A stretch of 64,000 nucleotides of DNA from Williamsia phyllosphaerae (GTDB lineage Bacteria; Actinomycetota; Actinomycetes; Mycobacteriales; Mycobacteriaceae). The stretch is taken from contig NZ_BMCS01000001.1 of the NCBI RefSeq assembly GCF_014635305.1, positions 1,054,001-1,118,000 on the forward strand. The letters are read 5' to 3'. How positions within the stretch are numbered: position 1 is the first letter of the stretch; each line of letters starts with the position of its first letter. The notes below the pieces were generated by a model. It had not been told where the DNA came from and did not search any database. It saw only the letters and a list, made by a program, of their open reading frames with translations. Shown in pieces: positions 25,758 through 34,869 of the stretch. Both the position numbers and the translations under genes were made by a program.

Positions 25758-26295
25758 TCACGAACCGAAGCAGAAGATCCCGGTGCACGGCGGCGTGTAG
25801 GTGATCGACACGGTGAACGAACCCTCGTTGTTGGCGAAGCCGTCGACGTTGTCGTTGAAGGCGAACGACAGCGGGCCGGATCCGGACAGCGTCGTCGGGC
25901 CGGCACCCACCAGCACGGGATCGGCGGTGCCGACCTTGCCCACCAGGGCCATGAAGGGACGGTCCGCGAGCACGCACTGACTCGACGGTGAGCTGGTGCA
26001 GTTGAGGGTGGGGAAGCCGTTCGGCCCCGCGACCTCGGTCGTGTAGCCGGGATCGAACGTCGCGGTACCGGTCGCGGTCACCGACACCGTCGACCCCGCG
26101 GCCACGGTCACGCCGCTCTGCGCGAAGACGTTGTCCGCTCCGGGTCTTGGCGTCGATGGTGATGGTCTTGGTGACCGGCGCCGCGTTCGCGACCGCAGGC
26201 GTGGCGAGGCCGATGCCGCCTGCCACCACGGCGGCCGCGGCGGCGATGGCCCCGATGCGGGCGCGAGTCGACGTGCTGGTCGTGGATGAATTCAT
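25758..26295 (-). pseudogene. Secreted LecA (PA-IL)-like beta-sandwich protein, frameshifted
   Basis: The ATG at 26295, with AAGGGGAAAGC before it, opens a signal peptide of about 40 residues ending VANAAP, then TKTITIDAKT. This frame then becomes Arg-rich nonsense, while the frame one base on carries DNVFAQSGVTVAAGSTVSV and about 120 more residues to the stop at 25758. Removing one base between about 26133 and 26150 would join them. The second part resembles LecA, the galactose-binding lectin of Pseudomonas: FMALVGKVG, then FNDNVDGFANNEGSFTVSI, the region of the Ca/sugar ligands. This could be a true pseudogene, a sequencing error or programmed frameshifting. Confidence 0.6.
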
Positions 26296-26420
26296 GCTTT
26301 CCCCTTGCGATGTCGGTGAGCACTGATGAGTGGGGCACCGGGGTCTGCGGTGCCGGGGGAAGTACAGCAAGCGACTGCAAACGTTTTGTAAAGCGCACTT
26401 GCCGCGCCCGGGTCCGAAGA

Positions 26421-26456
26421 CGAGAAAAGCCCGGATCGCGTGATGCGATCCGGGCT
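26421..26456 (-). terminator. Rho-independent terminator of tRNA-Leu
   Basis: AGCCCGGATCGC (26428-26439) and its exact complement (26445-26456) form a 12-bp stem with a five-base loop. On the minus strand it is followed by TTTTCTC. It lies 18 bases downstream of the tRNA-Leu 3' end. Confidence 0.88.
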
Positions 26457-26473
26457 GTCCGGTCGTGCTGATG

Positions 26474-26556
26474 TGGGCGAAGGGGGACTTGAACCCCCAC
26501 GTCCCGAAGGACACTGGCACCTGAAGCCAGCGCGTCTGCCATTCCGCCACTCGCCC
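26474..26556 (-). tRNA. tRNA-Leu (anticodon CAG)
   Basis: An 83-base type II tRNA. The acceptor stem GGGCGAG pairs with TTCGCCC, with discriminator A and no encoded CCA. The anticodon arm CTGGC-TTCAGGT-GCCAG gives anticodon CAG. A variable arm (GTCC-TTC-GGGAC) and a T-arm GGGGG-TTCAAGT-CCCCC are present. It lies beside fhaA, as in mycobacteria. Confidence 0.96.
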
Positions 26557-26907
26557 GTGACTTGCCCGTCGACGCGACCGGGCGGTGAAAAATCCGCTGC
26601 AGAAACGGACTGCAAGACGATAGCACGCAGTCCCCACCGCACTTAAATCGTCACGCCCGCACCATTGCACCCACGCGATATCGAATCCGGTACCGCCGCT
26701 GCGACCTGCCCTACGAGCAGTGGGTGATCCATCGCCGCAGGTCGGGGCGATGCGTCCATCTGATCGGGGGCCGGTTACCCATCTGCGACACCTGTGACTA
26801 GCGTGGCGGGTGATGCCGTGATGGCACGATTGGCCAGTTGAATCGCTATCATCAAACGGCGTAAGAAGCACGGCGACACGCTGATGGCGCGAAGGGAGGT
26901 CCCCGAC
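26557..26907. other. Divergent intergenic region between tRNA-Leu and fhaA
   Basis: About 350 bases without a credible gene. It must hold the minus-strand promoter of tRNA-Leu and the plus-strand promoter of the fhaA signalling cluster. A TATCAT at 26847-26852 is a possible -10 element for fhaA, but I see no convincing -35. No strong repeat was seen. Confidence 0.5.
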
Positions 26908-28368
26908 ATGGGAATTCTGCAACGAATCGAGCGCAAGCTCGAGGGTGCGGTCGACGACGGCTTCGCCCGCGTGTTCGGGGGCAAGGTCGCGCCCCAGGAG
27001 GTCGAAGGCGCTCTGCAGCGTGAGGCCGAGGACTCCATCGAAGATCTCGGCGACGGCGGAAAGCTCGTGCCGAACAGTTACACCGTCGTGGTCAGCTCGA
27101 CCGACCACGAGCAGATGGCAGCCGAGTACGAGCTCAACCGCAAGACATTCTCCAAGCATTTGGAGCATTTCATCCGCGACAACGGGTGGCAGACCTACGG
27201 TGATGTCATCGTCGAGTTCGAGCACTCACCGACGCTGCACACCGGTCAGTTCCGCGCACGCGGTGCGGTCGACCCCGATGTCCGCCCGCAACCGGTCGGT
27301 TCTCGGGTGTCCGCGCCACCACCGGCCGCAGCACGCCCGCGCCCCCACCCGACCGCACACGGTTCACACCCGAACTCAGAAGCAGGAGCCTTGCCGATGA
27401 CCCAGAACTCAGGACCGGACCAGCGTCGCGGTTACGAACCCGCAGGCGGATACGACCAGGGCGAGCGGGGCTACGACCAGAGCGATCGCGGCGGCTACGG
27501 CCAGGGTGCCTACCCACCCGAGTCCGATCGTGGCTACGGCGCGCCCGCCGAGGGCGGCTACGTCAACGGCGCCGGTTACGAGCAGGGTGGATACGAGCAG
27601 GGTGGTTATCGCGCTGATGCCGGTGGTTACGCCGCGCCCGACGCCGACCCCAACTACGCCGACCGGGGCTACCGCGACGGCGGATACCAGCAGGGCGGCG
27701 GTTACGACCGCAACGCCGGATACGAGCAGCAGCCCGGCTACGACCAGGGCGCCTACCGGACCGGTGGGGGCTACCAGCAGGGCGGCTACGGCCAGGCCGG
27801 TGGATACGACCAGGGCGGGTACGACCAGAACTACGACCGCGGCTACCAGCAGTCCGACGCCGCACCGAACTACGCGGACCCGGGCTACCGGGACGAGGCG
27901 TACCGCGAGGGTGGCTACGACCAGGGCGGCTACGCGCCCCGGGGTGGCTACCAGCAGGGCTACGCCGACCCGCAGCACGATCAGGCCGGGTACGCAGGCG
28001 GCGGATACGACCAGGGCGGCTACCAGGGTGGTGGCTACGACCAGGGCTACGGCGCCGCGACGGCCGCCCCGGCCTACGCGCCGACCGCGATCACGCTGGT
28101 CCTCGAGGACGGCAGCAACCGCACCTTCGCCCTGCGCGACGGCTCGAACGTCATCGGTCGCGGCCAGGACGCCCAGTTCCGGCTCCCCGACACCGGCGTC
28201 TCCCGTCGGCACGTCGAGATCCGTTGGGACGGACACGTCGCGCTGCTGCACGACCTGAACTCCACCAACGGCACCACCGTCAACGACGTGGCCGTGAGCA
28301 GCTGGGAACTCGCCGACGGCGATCGCATCCGCCTCGGCCACTCCGACATCACCGTCCGCTTCGGGTGA
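26908..28368 (+). CDS. fhaA: FHA domain protein FhaA (DUF3662 + FHA)
   Basis: A 486-residue cytoplasmic phosphothreonine reader of the PknA/PknB pathway. Residues 1-125 form the DUF3662 domain (MGILQRIERKLEGAVDDGF). Residues about 165-385 are a low-complexity G/Y/Q/D-rich linker with many YDQGGY-like units. Residues about 395-486 are the FHA domain, with NVIGRGQDAQFRLPDTGVS RRH-type and LNSTNGTTVND motifs. In mycobacteria FhaA binds phosphorylated MviN/MurJ and CwlM and slows wall synthesis. The start at 26908 has GAAGGGAGG before it. It is the first gene of a run to pknB. Confidence 0.95.
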   Translation: MGILQRIERKLEGAVDDGFARVFGGKVAPQEVEGALQREAEDSIEDLGDGGKLVPNSYTVVVSSTDHEQMAAEYELNRKTFSKHLEHFIRDNGWQTYGDVIVEFEHSPTLHTGQFRARGAVDPDVRPQPVGSRVSAPPPAAARPRPHPTAHGSHPNSEAGALPMTQNSGPDQRRGYEPAGGYDQGERGYDQSDRGGYGQGAYPPESDRGYGAPAEGGYVNGAGYEQGGYEQGGYRADAGGYAAPDADPNYADRGYRDGGYQQGGGYDRNAGYEQQPGYDQGAYRTGGGYQQGGYGQAGGYDQGGYDQNYDRGYQQSDAAPNYADPGYRDEAYREGGYDQGGYAPRGGYQQGYADPQHDQAGYAGGGYDQGGYQGGGYDQGYGAATAAPAYAPTAITLVLEDGSNRTFALRDGSNVIGRGQDAQFRLPDTGVSRRHVEIRWDGHVALLHDLNSTNGTTVNDVAVSSWELADGDRIRLGHSDITVRFG

Positions 28369-28598
28369 CGGCGCGTCGGCGGGGACGACTCTCCCCCGCC
28401 GGCGTGATCAGGTGCTCGCGCGGAGAAGTCGTGACCAACCGTTGCAGACCTGTCATGTACAGATTCCGATTCACTCGCGCGTGACCCATAAGATGTGGAT
28501 CCATGGGTCGTCGAACGACGCCCCCGGATGATCAATGCGCACGGTGCCCGTCCCCGACGGTCACCGCCCGAGGAAACTTCGCCTGGAGGTGAGCAGCT

Positions 28599-29066
28599 GT
28601 GCAGGGCATAGTTCTGCAGTTGACCCGCGTGGGTTTCCTCCTGCTCCTCTGGCTCTTCGTCTGGGCCGTCCTGCGCATCCTCCGCAACGACGTCTACGCC
28701 GCGACCGGACAGCGACCGGTCCCCCGCTACGACCGCATCGGACGTCGATCGGGCGGCTCGGCCCGCCCGAAGGGCGCCGCGCGCTACCTCGTCGTCACCC
28801 ACGGCGCCCTCGCCAACACCCGCATCACACTCGGGACGCAACCGGTACTGATCGGCCGCGCCGACGACTCGACGCTGGTCCTCACCGACGACTACGCCTC
28901 GGAGAAGCACGCGCGGATCTCGCGGCGCGGCGACGACTGGTACGTCGAGGATCTCGGCTCCACCAACGGCACCTACCTCGATCGGGGCAAGGTGACCACC
29001 GCTGTGAAGGTGCCGATCGCGACCCCGGTCCGCATCGGCAAGACCGTGATCGAGTTGCGCCCGTGA
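28599..29066 (+). CDS. fhaB: FHA domain protein FhaB (FipA)
   Basis: A 155-residue protein with an N-terminal membrane helix (about residues 5-25, FLLLLWLFVWAVLRIL) and a cytosolic FHA domain (about 60-155). The FHA signature is complete: PVLIGRADDSTLVLTDDYAS, then EKHARISRRGD and LGSTNGTYLD. In mycobacteria FhaB/FipA binds phosphoproteins of the division machinery such as FtsZ and FtsQ. The GTG start is preceded by TGGAGGTGAG. It overlaps pstP by four bases, so the two are translationally coupled. Confidence 0.95.
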   Translation: MQGIVLQLTRVGFLLLLWLFVWAVLRILRNDVYAATGQRPVPRYDRIGRRSGGSARPKGAARYLVVTHGALANTRITLGTQPVLIGRADDSTLVLTDDYASEKHARISRRGDDWYVEDLGSTNGTYLDRGKVTTAVKVPIATPVRIGKTVIELRP

Positions 29067-30550
29067 CCCTGGTGTTGCGCTACATCGCGCGAAGCGACCG
29101 CGGGCTCGTCCGGTCGAACAACGAGGACTCGGTGTACGCCGGGGCCCGACTGCTCGCGCTCGCCGACGGCATGGGCGGTCACGCCGCCGGTGAGGTCGCC
29201 AGCCAGCTGGTCATCGAGGCACTGCAACCCCTCGACGACGACGAGCCCGGCGGCGATCTGCTCGGCAAACTCGACGACGCCATCCGTAGCGGCAACGCCG
29301 CCATCGCCGACCAGGTCGAACAGTCCCCCGAGCTCGAGGGCATGGGCACGACGCTCACCGCGATCCTGTTCGCGGGCAACCGCCTCGGCCTGTGCCACAT
29401 CGGCGACTCCCGCGGCTACCTGCTCCGTGACGGCCAGCTCACCCAGATCACCCGCGACGACACCTTCGTGCAGACGCTGGTCGAAGAGGGACGGATCACC
29501 GCCGAGCAGGCCCACACCCACCCGCAGCGGTCGCTCATCATGCGGGCGCTGACCGGCACCGAGGTCGAGCCGACGCTGACCGTCCGCGAATCGCGGGACG
29601 GCGACCGCTATCTGCTGTGCTCCGACGGGCTGTCCGACGTGGTCACCGAGGAGACCATCGCCGACACCCTGTCCTCGGTGGCCGATCACGGCGAGTGCGC
29701 CGACCGTCTCATCGAACTCGCACTGCGCGGCGGCGGCCCGGACAACGTGACCGTCGTGGTCGCCGACGTCATCGACTACGACTACGGCGATCACCGCCCC
29801 ATCCGCGCAGGCGCGGCCGGCGACGATGACGACGAGTACACCCCCGACCCGACCACCTCGGCCGGTCGTGCCGCGGCCCTGCGTCCTCCGCGTGAGTCAC
29901 CGCGGCGTCCGACCGTCGAGCCCGAGCCCGTCGAGGCGACCCGCAACCCGCGCCGCAAGTGGTTCGTCGCCGCGGCCGCGCTGACGCTGATCGTGTTGGT
30001 CGTCGCGGGTGGTCTGGTGGCACGCGGGCTGATCCGTTCGAACTACTACGTCGACGAGAACAACGGCACCGTCGTGCTCTATCGCGGCATGCAGGGATCG
30101 ATCCTCGGCCTCTCGCTCAACTCGGTCAGCCTCACCACGTGCGTGAGCGACCTGAAGGCCGAGACGCCCACGATCACCTTCGCCGACGCGAACTCCGCAC
30201 CCGACTCCTGCACGCCGTTGCCGGTCAGCGACCTGTCCCAGCCCAGCCAGAACACCGTGCGCGCGAGCAAGCCGAGCGTCCCGCTCGACCAGGCCAAGCA
30301 GAACGTCAACCTGCTCTCGCTGCTACCGCTGTGCGGAACCCGCGCGGGTGATCCCGGCGTGAACACCCCGACCACGACCACCACGGCGCCTCCGACCTCC
30401 ACCGTCGCGCCCGCACCGACCCAGACCGGGGCACCCGCGCCCGGGGCGCCTGCCTCCTCGCCCGCGCCCACCGTCCCCCCGACGACCACCGTCGACACCA
30501 GCGAAGATCGCTTCGACGACAGTGGCCGCAAGGTCTGTCGAGGACACTGA
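29063..30550 (+). CDS. pstP: Serine/threonine phosphatase PstP
   Basis: A 495-residue PP2C-type membrane phosphatase that reverses PknA/PknB phosphorylation. The catalytic domain (1-237) has the metal-binding segments RSNNEDS (near 18), [12 protein letters not shown] with Asp35, CSDGLSD with Asp188 and GGPDNVT with Asp227. One membrane helix (about 300-323) follows. The extracytoplasmic part of about 170 residues includes a pair of Cys and ends with a Thr/Pro/Ala-rich tract and a Cys-containing tail. The GTG start overlaps fhaB by four bases, and the stop overlaps the rodA ATG by one. Confidence 0.95.
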   Translation: MTLVLRYIARSDRGLVRSNNEDSVYAGARLLALADGMGGHAAGEVASQLVIEALQPLDDDEPGGDLLGKLDDAIRSGNAAIADQVEQSPELEGMGTTLTAILFAGNRLGLCHIGDSRGYLLRDGQLTQITRDDTFVQTLVEEGRITAEQAHTHPQRSLIMRALTGTEVEPTLTVRESRDGDRYLLCSDGLSDVVTEETIADTLSSVADHGECADRLIELALRGGGPDNVTVVVADVIDYDYGDHRPIRAGAAGDDDDEYTPDPTTSAGRAAALRPPRESPRRPTVEPEPVEATRNPRRKWFVAAAALTLIVLVVAGGLVARGLIRSNYYVDENNGTVVLYRGMQGSILGLSLNSVSLTTCVSDLKAETPTITFADANSAPDSCTPLPVSDLSQPSQNTVRASKPSVPLDQAKQNVNLLSLLPLCGTRAGDPGVNTPTTTTTAPPTSTVAPAPTQTGAPAPGAPASSPAPTVPPTTTVDTSEDRFDDSGRKVCRGH

Positions 30551-31977
30551 TGTCGCAGGCCGCTGTAACCCAGACGCCCACAACGGGTCCCACTCGCCGT
30601 CCGAACGGCCGCAACACCGAGCTCATGCTGCTCGGTGTCGGTGCCGTGGTGGTGATGGCCGCGATGATCAACGTCGAGGCCGCACAGTCGCAGCAGATCT
30701 CATGGGATCTCGCGAAGTACGGGTTCGCCTACCTCGGACTGTTCGGCTTCGCGCACCTGGTGATCCGTCGGTACGCCCCATACGCCGACCCGTTGATCCT
30801 GCCGCTGGTCGCGGTGATCAACGGCCTCGGGCTGGTGCTCATCCACCGACTCGATCTCGGCTCGGGCGCCAGCGGCGAGACCGCGGTGGCCACCGATCAG
30901 ACCAACAACGCCGATCAGCAGGTGCTGTGGGCGGTGCTCGGCGTCGTCGCGTTCTCGCTGATCCTGATCTTCGTCCGCGACCATCGCACCCTGTCGCGCT
31001 ACAGCTACATCCTCGGCCTGGGCGGCCTCGCGTTCCTGGCGATCCCGGTGATCCTGCCCGCGTCGCTGTCGGAGATCAACGGCTCGAAGAACTGGATCAA
31101 GACGCCGCTGTTCAACATCCAGCCCGGCGAGTTCTCCAAGATCCTGATCATCATCTTCACCGCGTCGCTGCTGGTGTCGAAGCGTGACCTGTTCACCACC
31201 GCCGGCAAACATTTCCTCGGCATGGACCTGCCGCGTGCCCGCGACCTCGGCCCGCTGCTCGCCGCGTGGATCGTCACCATCGGCATCTTCGCCCTGGCCA
31301 ACGACCTCGGCGGACCGCTGCTGATCTTCTCGACCATCCTCGTGCTGCTCTATGTGGCCACCGAACGCGTCGGATGGGTGATCATCGGCGTCGCGCTGTT
31401 CACCGTCGGCGCCATCCTCGCCTACCAGCTCTTCCCGCACCTGCAGGTGCGCGTGCAGGTGTGGCAGGACCCGTTCGGCGACTTCTACGGCACCGGATAC
31501 CAGGTGGGTCAGGGGCTGTTCGGCCTCGCCACCGGTGGTCTGTTCGGCACCGGTCTGGGGTCCGGACGCCCCAACATCGTCCCCTTCGCCAACACCGACT
31601 TCATCATCGCGACCATCGGCGAGGAACTCGGCCTGGTCGGGCTCGCCGCGGTGCTCGGTCTCTACCTGATCCTCGTGGTGCGCGGGCTGCGCACCGGGAT
31701 CACCGTGCGCGACAGCTTCGGCAAGCTGCTGGCCACCGGGTTGTCCTTCTCGATGGCCGTCCAGCTGTTCGTGGTCGTCGGCGGTGTCACCAAGCTGATC
31801 CCGCTGACCGGTCTCACCACACCGTTCATGTCCTACGGCGGGTCGTCGCTGCTGGCCAACTACGTCCTCGTCGCGCTGCTGATCCGGGTGTCCAACGCCG
31901 CGCGTGAGCCGGACGTGTCGAAGAAGAAGTCGACCCCGGTCGCCCTCGCCCAGACACAGGTGGTGAAGCGCCCGTGA
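30550..31977 (+). CDS. rodA: SEDS peptidoglycan polymerase RodA/FtsW family
   Basis: A 475-residue membrane protein with about ten to twelve helices. SEDS hallmarks include [21 protein letters not shown] near residue 177, the [20 protein letters not shown] loop near 317, the [13 protein letters not shown] segment near 350 and the [10 protein letters not shown] motif near 427. It polymerises glycan strands from lipid II together with the class B PBP encoded next. The gene order pstP-rodA-pbpA-pknA-pknB is the conserved actinobacterial cluster. Both ends overlap neighbours by one to four bases. Confidence 0.95.
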   Translation: MSQAAVTQTPTTGPTRRPNGRNTELMLLGVGAVVVMAAMINVEAAQSQQISWDLAKYGFAYLGLFGFAHLVIRRYAPYADPLILPLVAVINGLGLVLIHRLDLGSGASGETAVATDQTNNADQQVLWAVLGVVAFSLILIFVRDHRTLSRYSYILGLGGLAFLAIPVILPASLSEINGSKNWIKTPLFNIQPGEFSKILIIIFTASLLVSKRDLFTTAGKHFLGMDLPRARDLGPLLAAWIVTIGIFALANDLGGPLLIFSTILVLLYVATERVGWVIIGVALFTVGAILAYQLFPHLQVRVQVWQDPFGDFYGTGYQVGQGLFGLATGGLFGTGLGSGRPNIVPFANTDFIIATIGEELGLVGLAAVLGLYLILVVRGLRTGITVRDSFGKLLATGLSFSMAVQLFVVVGGVTKLIPLTGLTTPFMSYGGSSLLANYVLVALLIRVSNAAREPDVSKKKSTPVALAQTQVVKRP

Positions 31978-33479
31978 ACATCCCGATCCGACGCGTCGTC
32001 ATCGCCGTGATGGTCATGGTCGTCGCCCTGCTGGCCAGCGCCACCTACGTCCAGGTCTTCAAGGCCGACAACCTGCGGGCCGATCCGCGCAACCAGCGGG
32101 TGCTGCTCGACGAGTACTCGCGTCAGCGTGGCCAGATCACTGCGGGCCAGGAGGTCATCGCGCAGTCGGTGCCCACCGACGACCGCCTGAAGTACCTGCG
32201 CGTCTACCCCGGCAAGTACGCGCCCGCGTTCGCGCCCGTCACCGGTTTCTACTCGTTCCAGTACGGCAGTGCCGGCATCGAACAGTCCAACGACTCGATC
32301 CTCAACGGCAACGACGACCGTCTGTTCGGGCAGCGGTTCCTCGACATGTTCTCCGGTCGCGACCCACGCGGCGGCAACGTCGTCACCACGGTCAACCCGC
32401 GTTTGCAGAAGGTGGCCTACGACGCGATGAACTCCGGGTGCTCCGGCGGTTGCCGCGGGTCGGTGGTCGCGATCGCGCCGAAGACCGGGGCGATCCTGGC
32501 CATGGTCTCGACCCCGTCGTACGACCCGAACAAGCTCACCAGCCACGACGCGACGGTGCGTGAGAACGCCTGGAACGCATGGAATCCCAACGACGCCGGG
32601 GACTCCGCGCAGCCGATGCTCAATCGCGCCATCAGCGAGACCTACCCTCCGGGATCGACGTTCAAGGTCGTCACCACCGCGGCGGCGCTCGCGCAGGGCG
32701 TCAACCCGGACAACACCCGTCTCACCGCGAGCAGCTCGATCACCCTGCCGAACACGGTGACGTCGCTGACCAACTACGGCGGCGAGACATGCCCCGGGTC
32801 GTCGGGCGGGGAGGTCACGCTGCGGCAGGCGTTCCAGTACTCGTGCAACACCGCTTTCGTGCAGTTGGCCACCGAGCGACTCAACAACCCGATCGACTCG
32901 GTGAAGTCGACCGCGAGCCGGTTCGGCCTGGACTCCGACACCCCCGACACCCCGCTGTCGGTGTCGGAGTCGACGGTCGGCCCCATCGGTGACCTCGCGG
33001 CGTTGGGACAGAGCGCGATCGGACAGCGCGACGTCCGCATGACGCCGTTGGAGAACGCGATGATCGCGGCCACGGTGGCCAACGGCGGCGTTCGCATGCA
33101 GCCCTACCTCGTCGACAAGCTGCAGGGCCCCGACCTCAAGACCCTCTACACCACGTCGCCGAAGAGCATGAACGAGCCGATCTCGGCGACGACGGCGGCC
33201 ACGCTCACCAGCCTGATGATCGACTCGGAGAAGAACACGAGCGGATCAGGCGGCGCGGTGTCGATCGCCTCCAAGACCGGCACCGCCGAGCACTCGGCGA
33301 CCTCCGAGGCGGCCGACACACCGTTCGCCTGGTACATCGCCTTCGGTCCGTCGAGCAACGCGCAGATCGCCGTCGCGGTGATCGTCGAGAACGGTGATCG
33401 CGGTGTGCAGTCGACCGGAGGTTCGTCGGCGGCGCCGATCGGTCGTGCGGTGATCAACGCGATGGTGGGGAACAGCTGA
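31974..33479 (+). CDS. pbpA: Class B penicillin-binding protein PbpA
   Basis: A 501-residue transpeptidase anchored by an N-terminal helix (about 6-25). It crosslinks peptidoglycan with the RodA partner encoded just upstream. The active-site motifs are SxxK at Ser228 (YPPGSTFK), SxN at Ser290-Asn292 (YSCNTAF) and KTG in [11 protein letters not shown] near 417. In mycobacteria PbpA is phosphorylated by PknB and needed for septation. The GTG start overlaps rodA by four bases. Length is as expected for the orthologue. Confidence 0.95.
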   Translation: MNIPIRRVVIAVMVMVVALLASATYVQVFKADNLRADPRNQRVLLDEYSRQRGQITAGQEVIAQSVPTDDRLKYLRVYPGKYAPAFAPVTGFYSFQYGSAGIEQSNDSILNGNDDRLFGQRFLDMFSGRDPRGGNVVTTVNPRLQKVAYDAMNSGCSGGCRGSVVAIAPKTGAILAMVSTPSYDPNKLTSHDATVRENAWNAWNPNDAGDSAQPMLNRAISETYPPGSTFKVVTTAAALAQGVNPDNTRLTASSSITLPNTVTSLTNYGGETCPGSSGGEVTLRQAFQYSCNTAFVQLATERLNNPIDSVKSTASRFGLDSDTPDTPLSVSESTVGPIGDLAALGQSAIGQRDVRMTPLENAMIAATVANGGVRMQPYLVDKLQGPDLKTLYTTSPKSMNEPISATTAATLTSLMIDSEKNTSGSGGAVSIASKTGTAEHSATSEAADTPFAWYIAFGPSSNAQIAVAVIVENGDRGVQSTGGSSAAPIGRAVINAMVGNS

Positions 33480-33501
33480 TGTGGCACGACAAGGGGACCC
33501 G

Positions 33502-34869
33502 ATGAGTCTGCAGAGCGGAACCACGATCGCCGATCGGTATCGGCTGATGAGACTCATCGCGACCGGTGGCATGGGCCAGGTGTGGGAGGGACTCGACACC
33601 CGGCTCGACCGTCGTGTCGCGGTCAAGGTGCTCAAGTCGGAGTTCTCCGACGACGCAGAGTTCCTGCAGCGCTTCCGGATCGAGGCCCAGACCACCGCCC
33701 GACTGCACAACCCCGGTATCGCCAGCATCTTCGACTACGGCGAGACGCCCGACCGTTCCGGCGGGCCCGCCCTGGCCTACCTGGTGATGGAACTGGTCAA
33801 CGGCGAGCCGCTCAACGCGGTCCTGTCGCGGATGGGCCGGTTGTCACTCAACAACGCCCTGGACATGCTCGAGCAGACCGGCCGTGCCCTGCAGGCCGCA
33901 CACACCGCAGGCCTGGTGCACCGGGACGTCAAGCCCGGCAACATCCTCATCACCCCGACCGGTCAGGTGAAGATCACCGACTTCGGCATCGCCAAGGCGG
34001 TCGACGCCGCGCCGGTGACCCAGACCGGAATGGTGATGGGCACCGCCCAGTACATCTCGCCCGAGCAGGCCCTCGGTGAGGACGCCACCTCGGCGTCGGA
34101 CGTCTACTCGCTGGGAGTGGTCGGCTATGAGGCGATCTCGGGTCGGCGCCCGTTCCTCGGGGACGGCGCCATCACCGTGGCGATGAAGCACATCCGTGAG
34201 ACGCCGCCGCCGCTGCCGAACGATCTGCCCGCGGGCATCCGCGAGCTCATCGACATCACGATGGCCAAGGAGCCGCTCAACCGCTACTCCGACGGCGGTG
34301 AGTTCGCCGACGCCGTGGCCGCGGTGCGGTCCGGTCGTCGCCCGCCACCGCCGCGCGCCGGCGGGATCGTCGTCCCGCCGACCTCGACCCGTGCGATGTC
34401 GGCGCCCATCCCCCGCCCGGCCGGGCCCCCGCCGCCCACGGCGACCTCGCGTCGGCCCATCCCGGCCGCGCCCGCCCAGGACGACGGTCGCTGGACCGGC
34501 GGCCAGAAGGCGCTCGCCGCGGTCGCGGTGATCCTGCTGCTCGCCGCGGTGGCCCTCGTCGCGTACTGGCTGTCGACCAACTCGAGCGACGGATCGACCA
34601 CTCCGTCGACGCCGCCGTCGATCACGACCACCACCGAGGAACCGGCTCCGACGACGCCGGAGGAGACGACGACCACGGAGGAGGAGACGACGACCACCAC
34701 CACGACGACTCCGCCGACCACCACCACGACCACCCCGCCGACGACGACCACCACGACGCCGCAGGGCGGCCTGGTCATCCCCGGGATCACCATCCCCGGC
34801 TTCGGTGGGCAGAACTACGATGACAGCAGCAGCGACCCGTCGCCGCTCGACGAGAAGAAAGGTGACTGA
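33502..34869 (+). CDS. pknA: Serine/threonine protein kinase PknA
   Basis: A 455-residue receptor-type Ser/Thr kinase regulating cell shape and division. The kinase domain (about 12-280) has a Gly loop [12 protein letters not shown]-binding Lys42, catalytic HRDVKPGN (Asp142), DFG at 160-162 and GTAQYISPE in the activation segment. A Pro-rich linker and a membrane helix (about 336-358) follow. The exterior part is short and dominated by Thr/Pro/Glu repeats (about 366-425), with no PASTA domain. The ATG at 33502 has AAGGGGAC before it, which favours it over an upstream GTG at 33481. The pknB ATG overlaps its stop. Confidence 0.95.
   Translation: MSLQSGTTIADRYRLMRLIATGGMGQVWEGLDTRLDRRVAVKVLKSEFSDDAEFLQRFRIEAQTTARLHNPGIASIFDYGETPDRSGGPALAYLVMELVNGEPLNAVLSRMGRLSLNNALDMLEQTGRALQAAHTAGLVHRDVKPGNILITPTGQVKITDFGIAKAVDAAPVTQTGMVMGTAQYISPEQALGEDATSASDVYSLGVVGYEAISGRRPFLGDGAITVAMKHIRETPPPLPNDLPAGIRELIDITMAKEPLNRYSDGGEFADAVAAVRSGRRPPPPRAGGIVVPPTSTRAMSAPIPRPAGPPPPTATSRRPIPAAPAQDDGRWTGGQKALAAVAVILLLAAVALVAYWLSTNSSDGSTTPSTPPSITTTTEEPAPTTPEETTTTEEETTTTTTTTPPTTTTTTPPTTTTTTPQGGLVIPGITIPGFGGQNYDDSSSDPSPLDEKKGD

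Noticed and set aside
27420..28070. Repeats considered as a CRISPR array or VNTR
   Set aside because: The units are irregular, have no spacers and translate in frame into the FhaA linker; they are coding repeats.
34620..34760. ACG/ACC-rich simple repeat in pknA
   Set aside because: It encodes the Thr/Pro/Glu tract outside the membrane, normal for PknA-type exterior tails.
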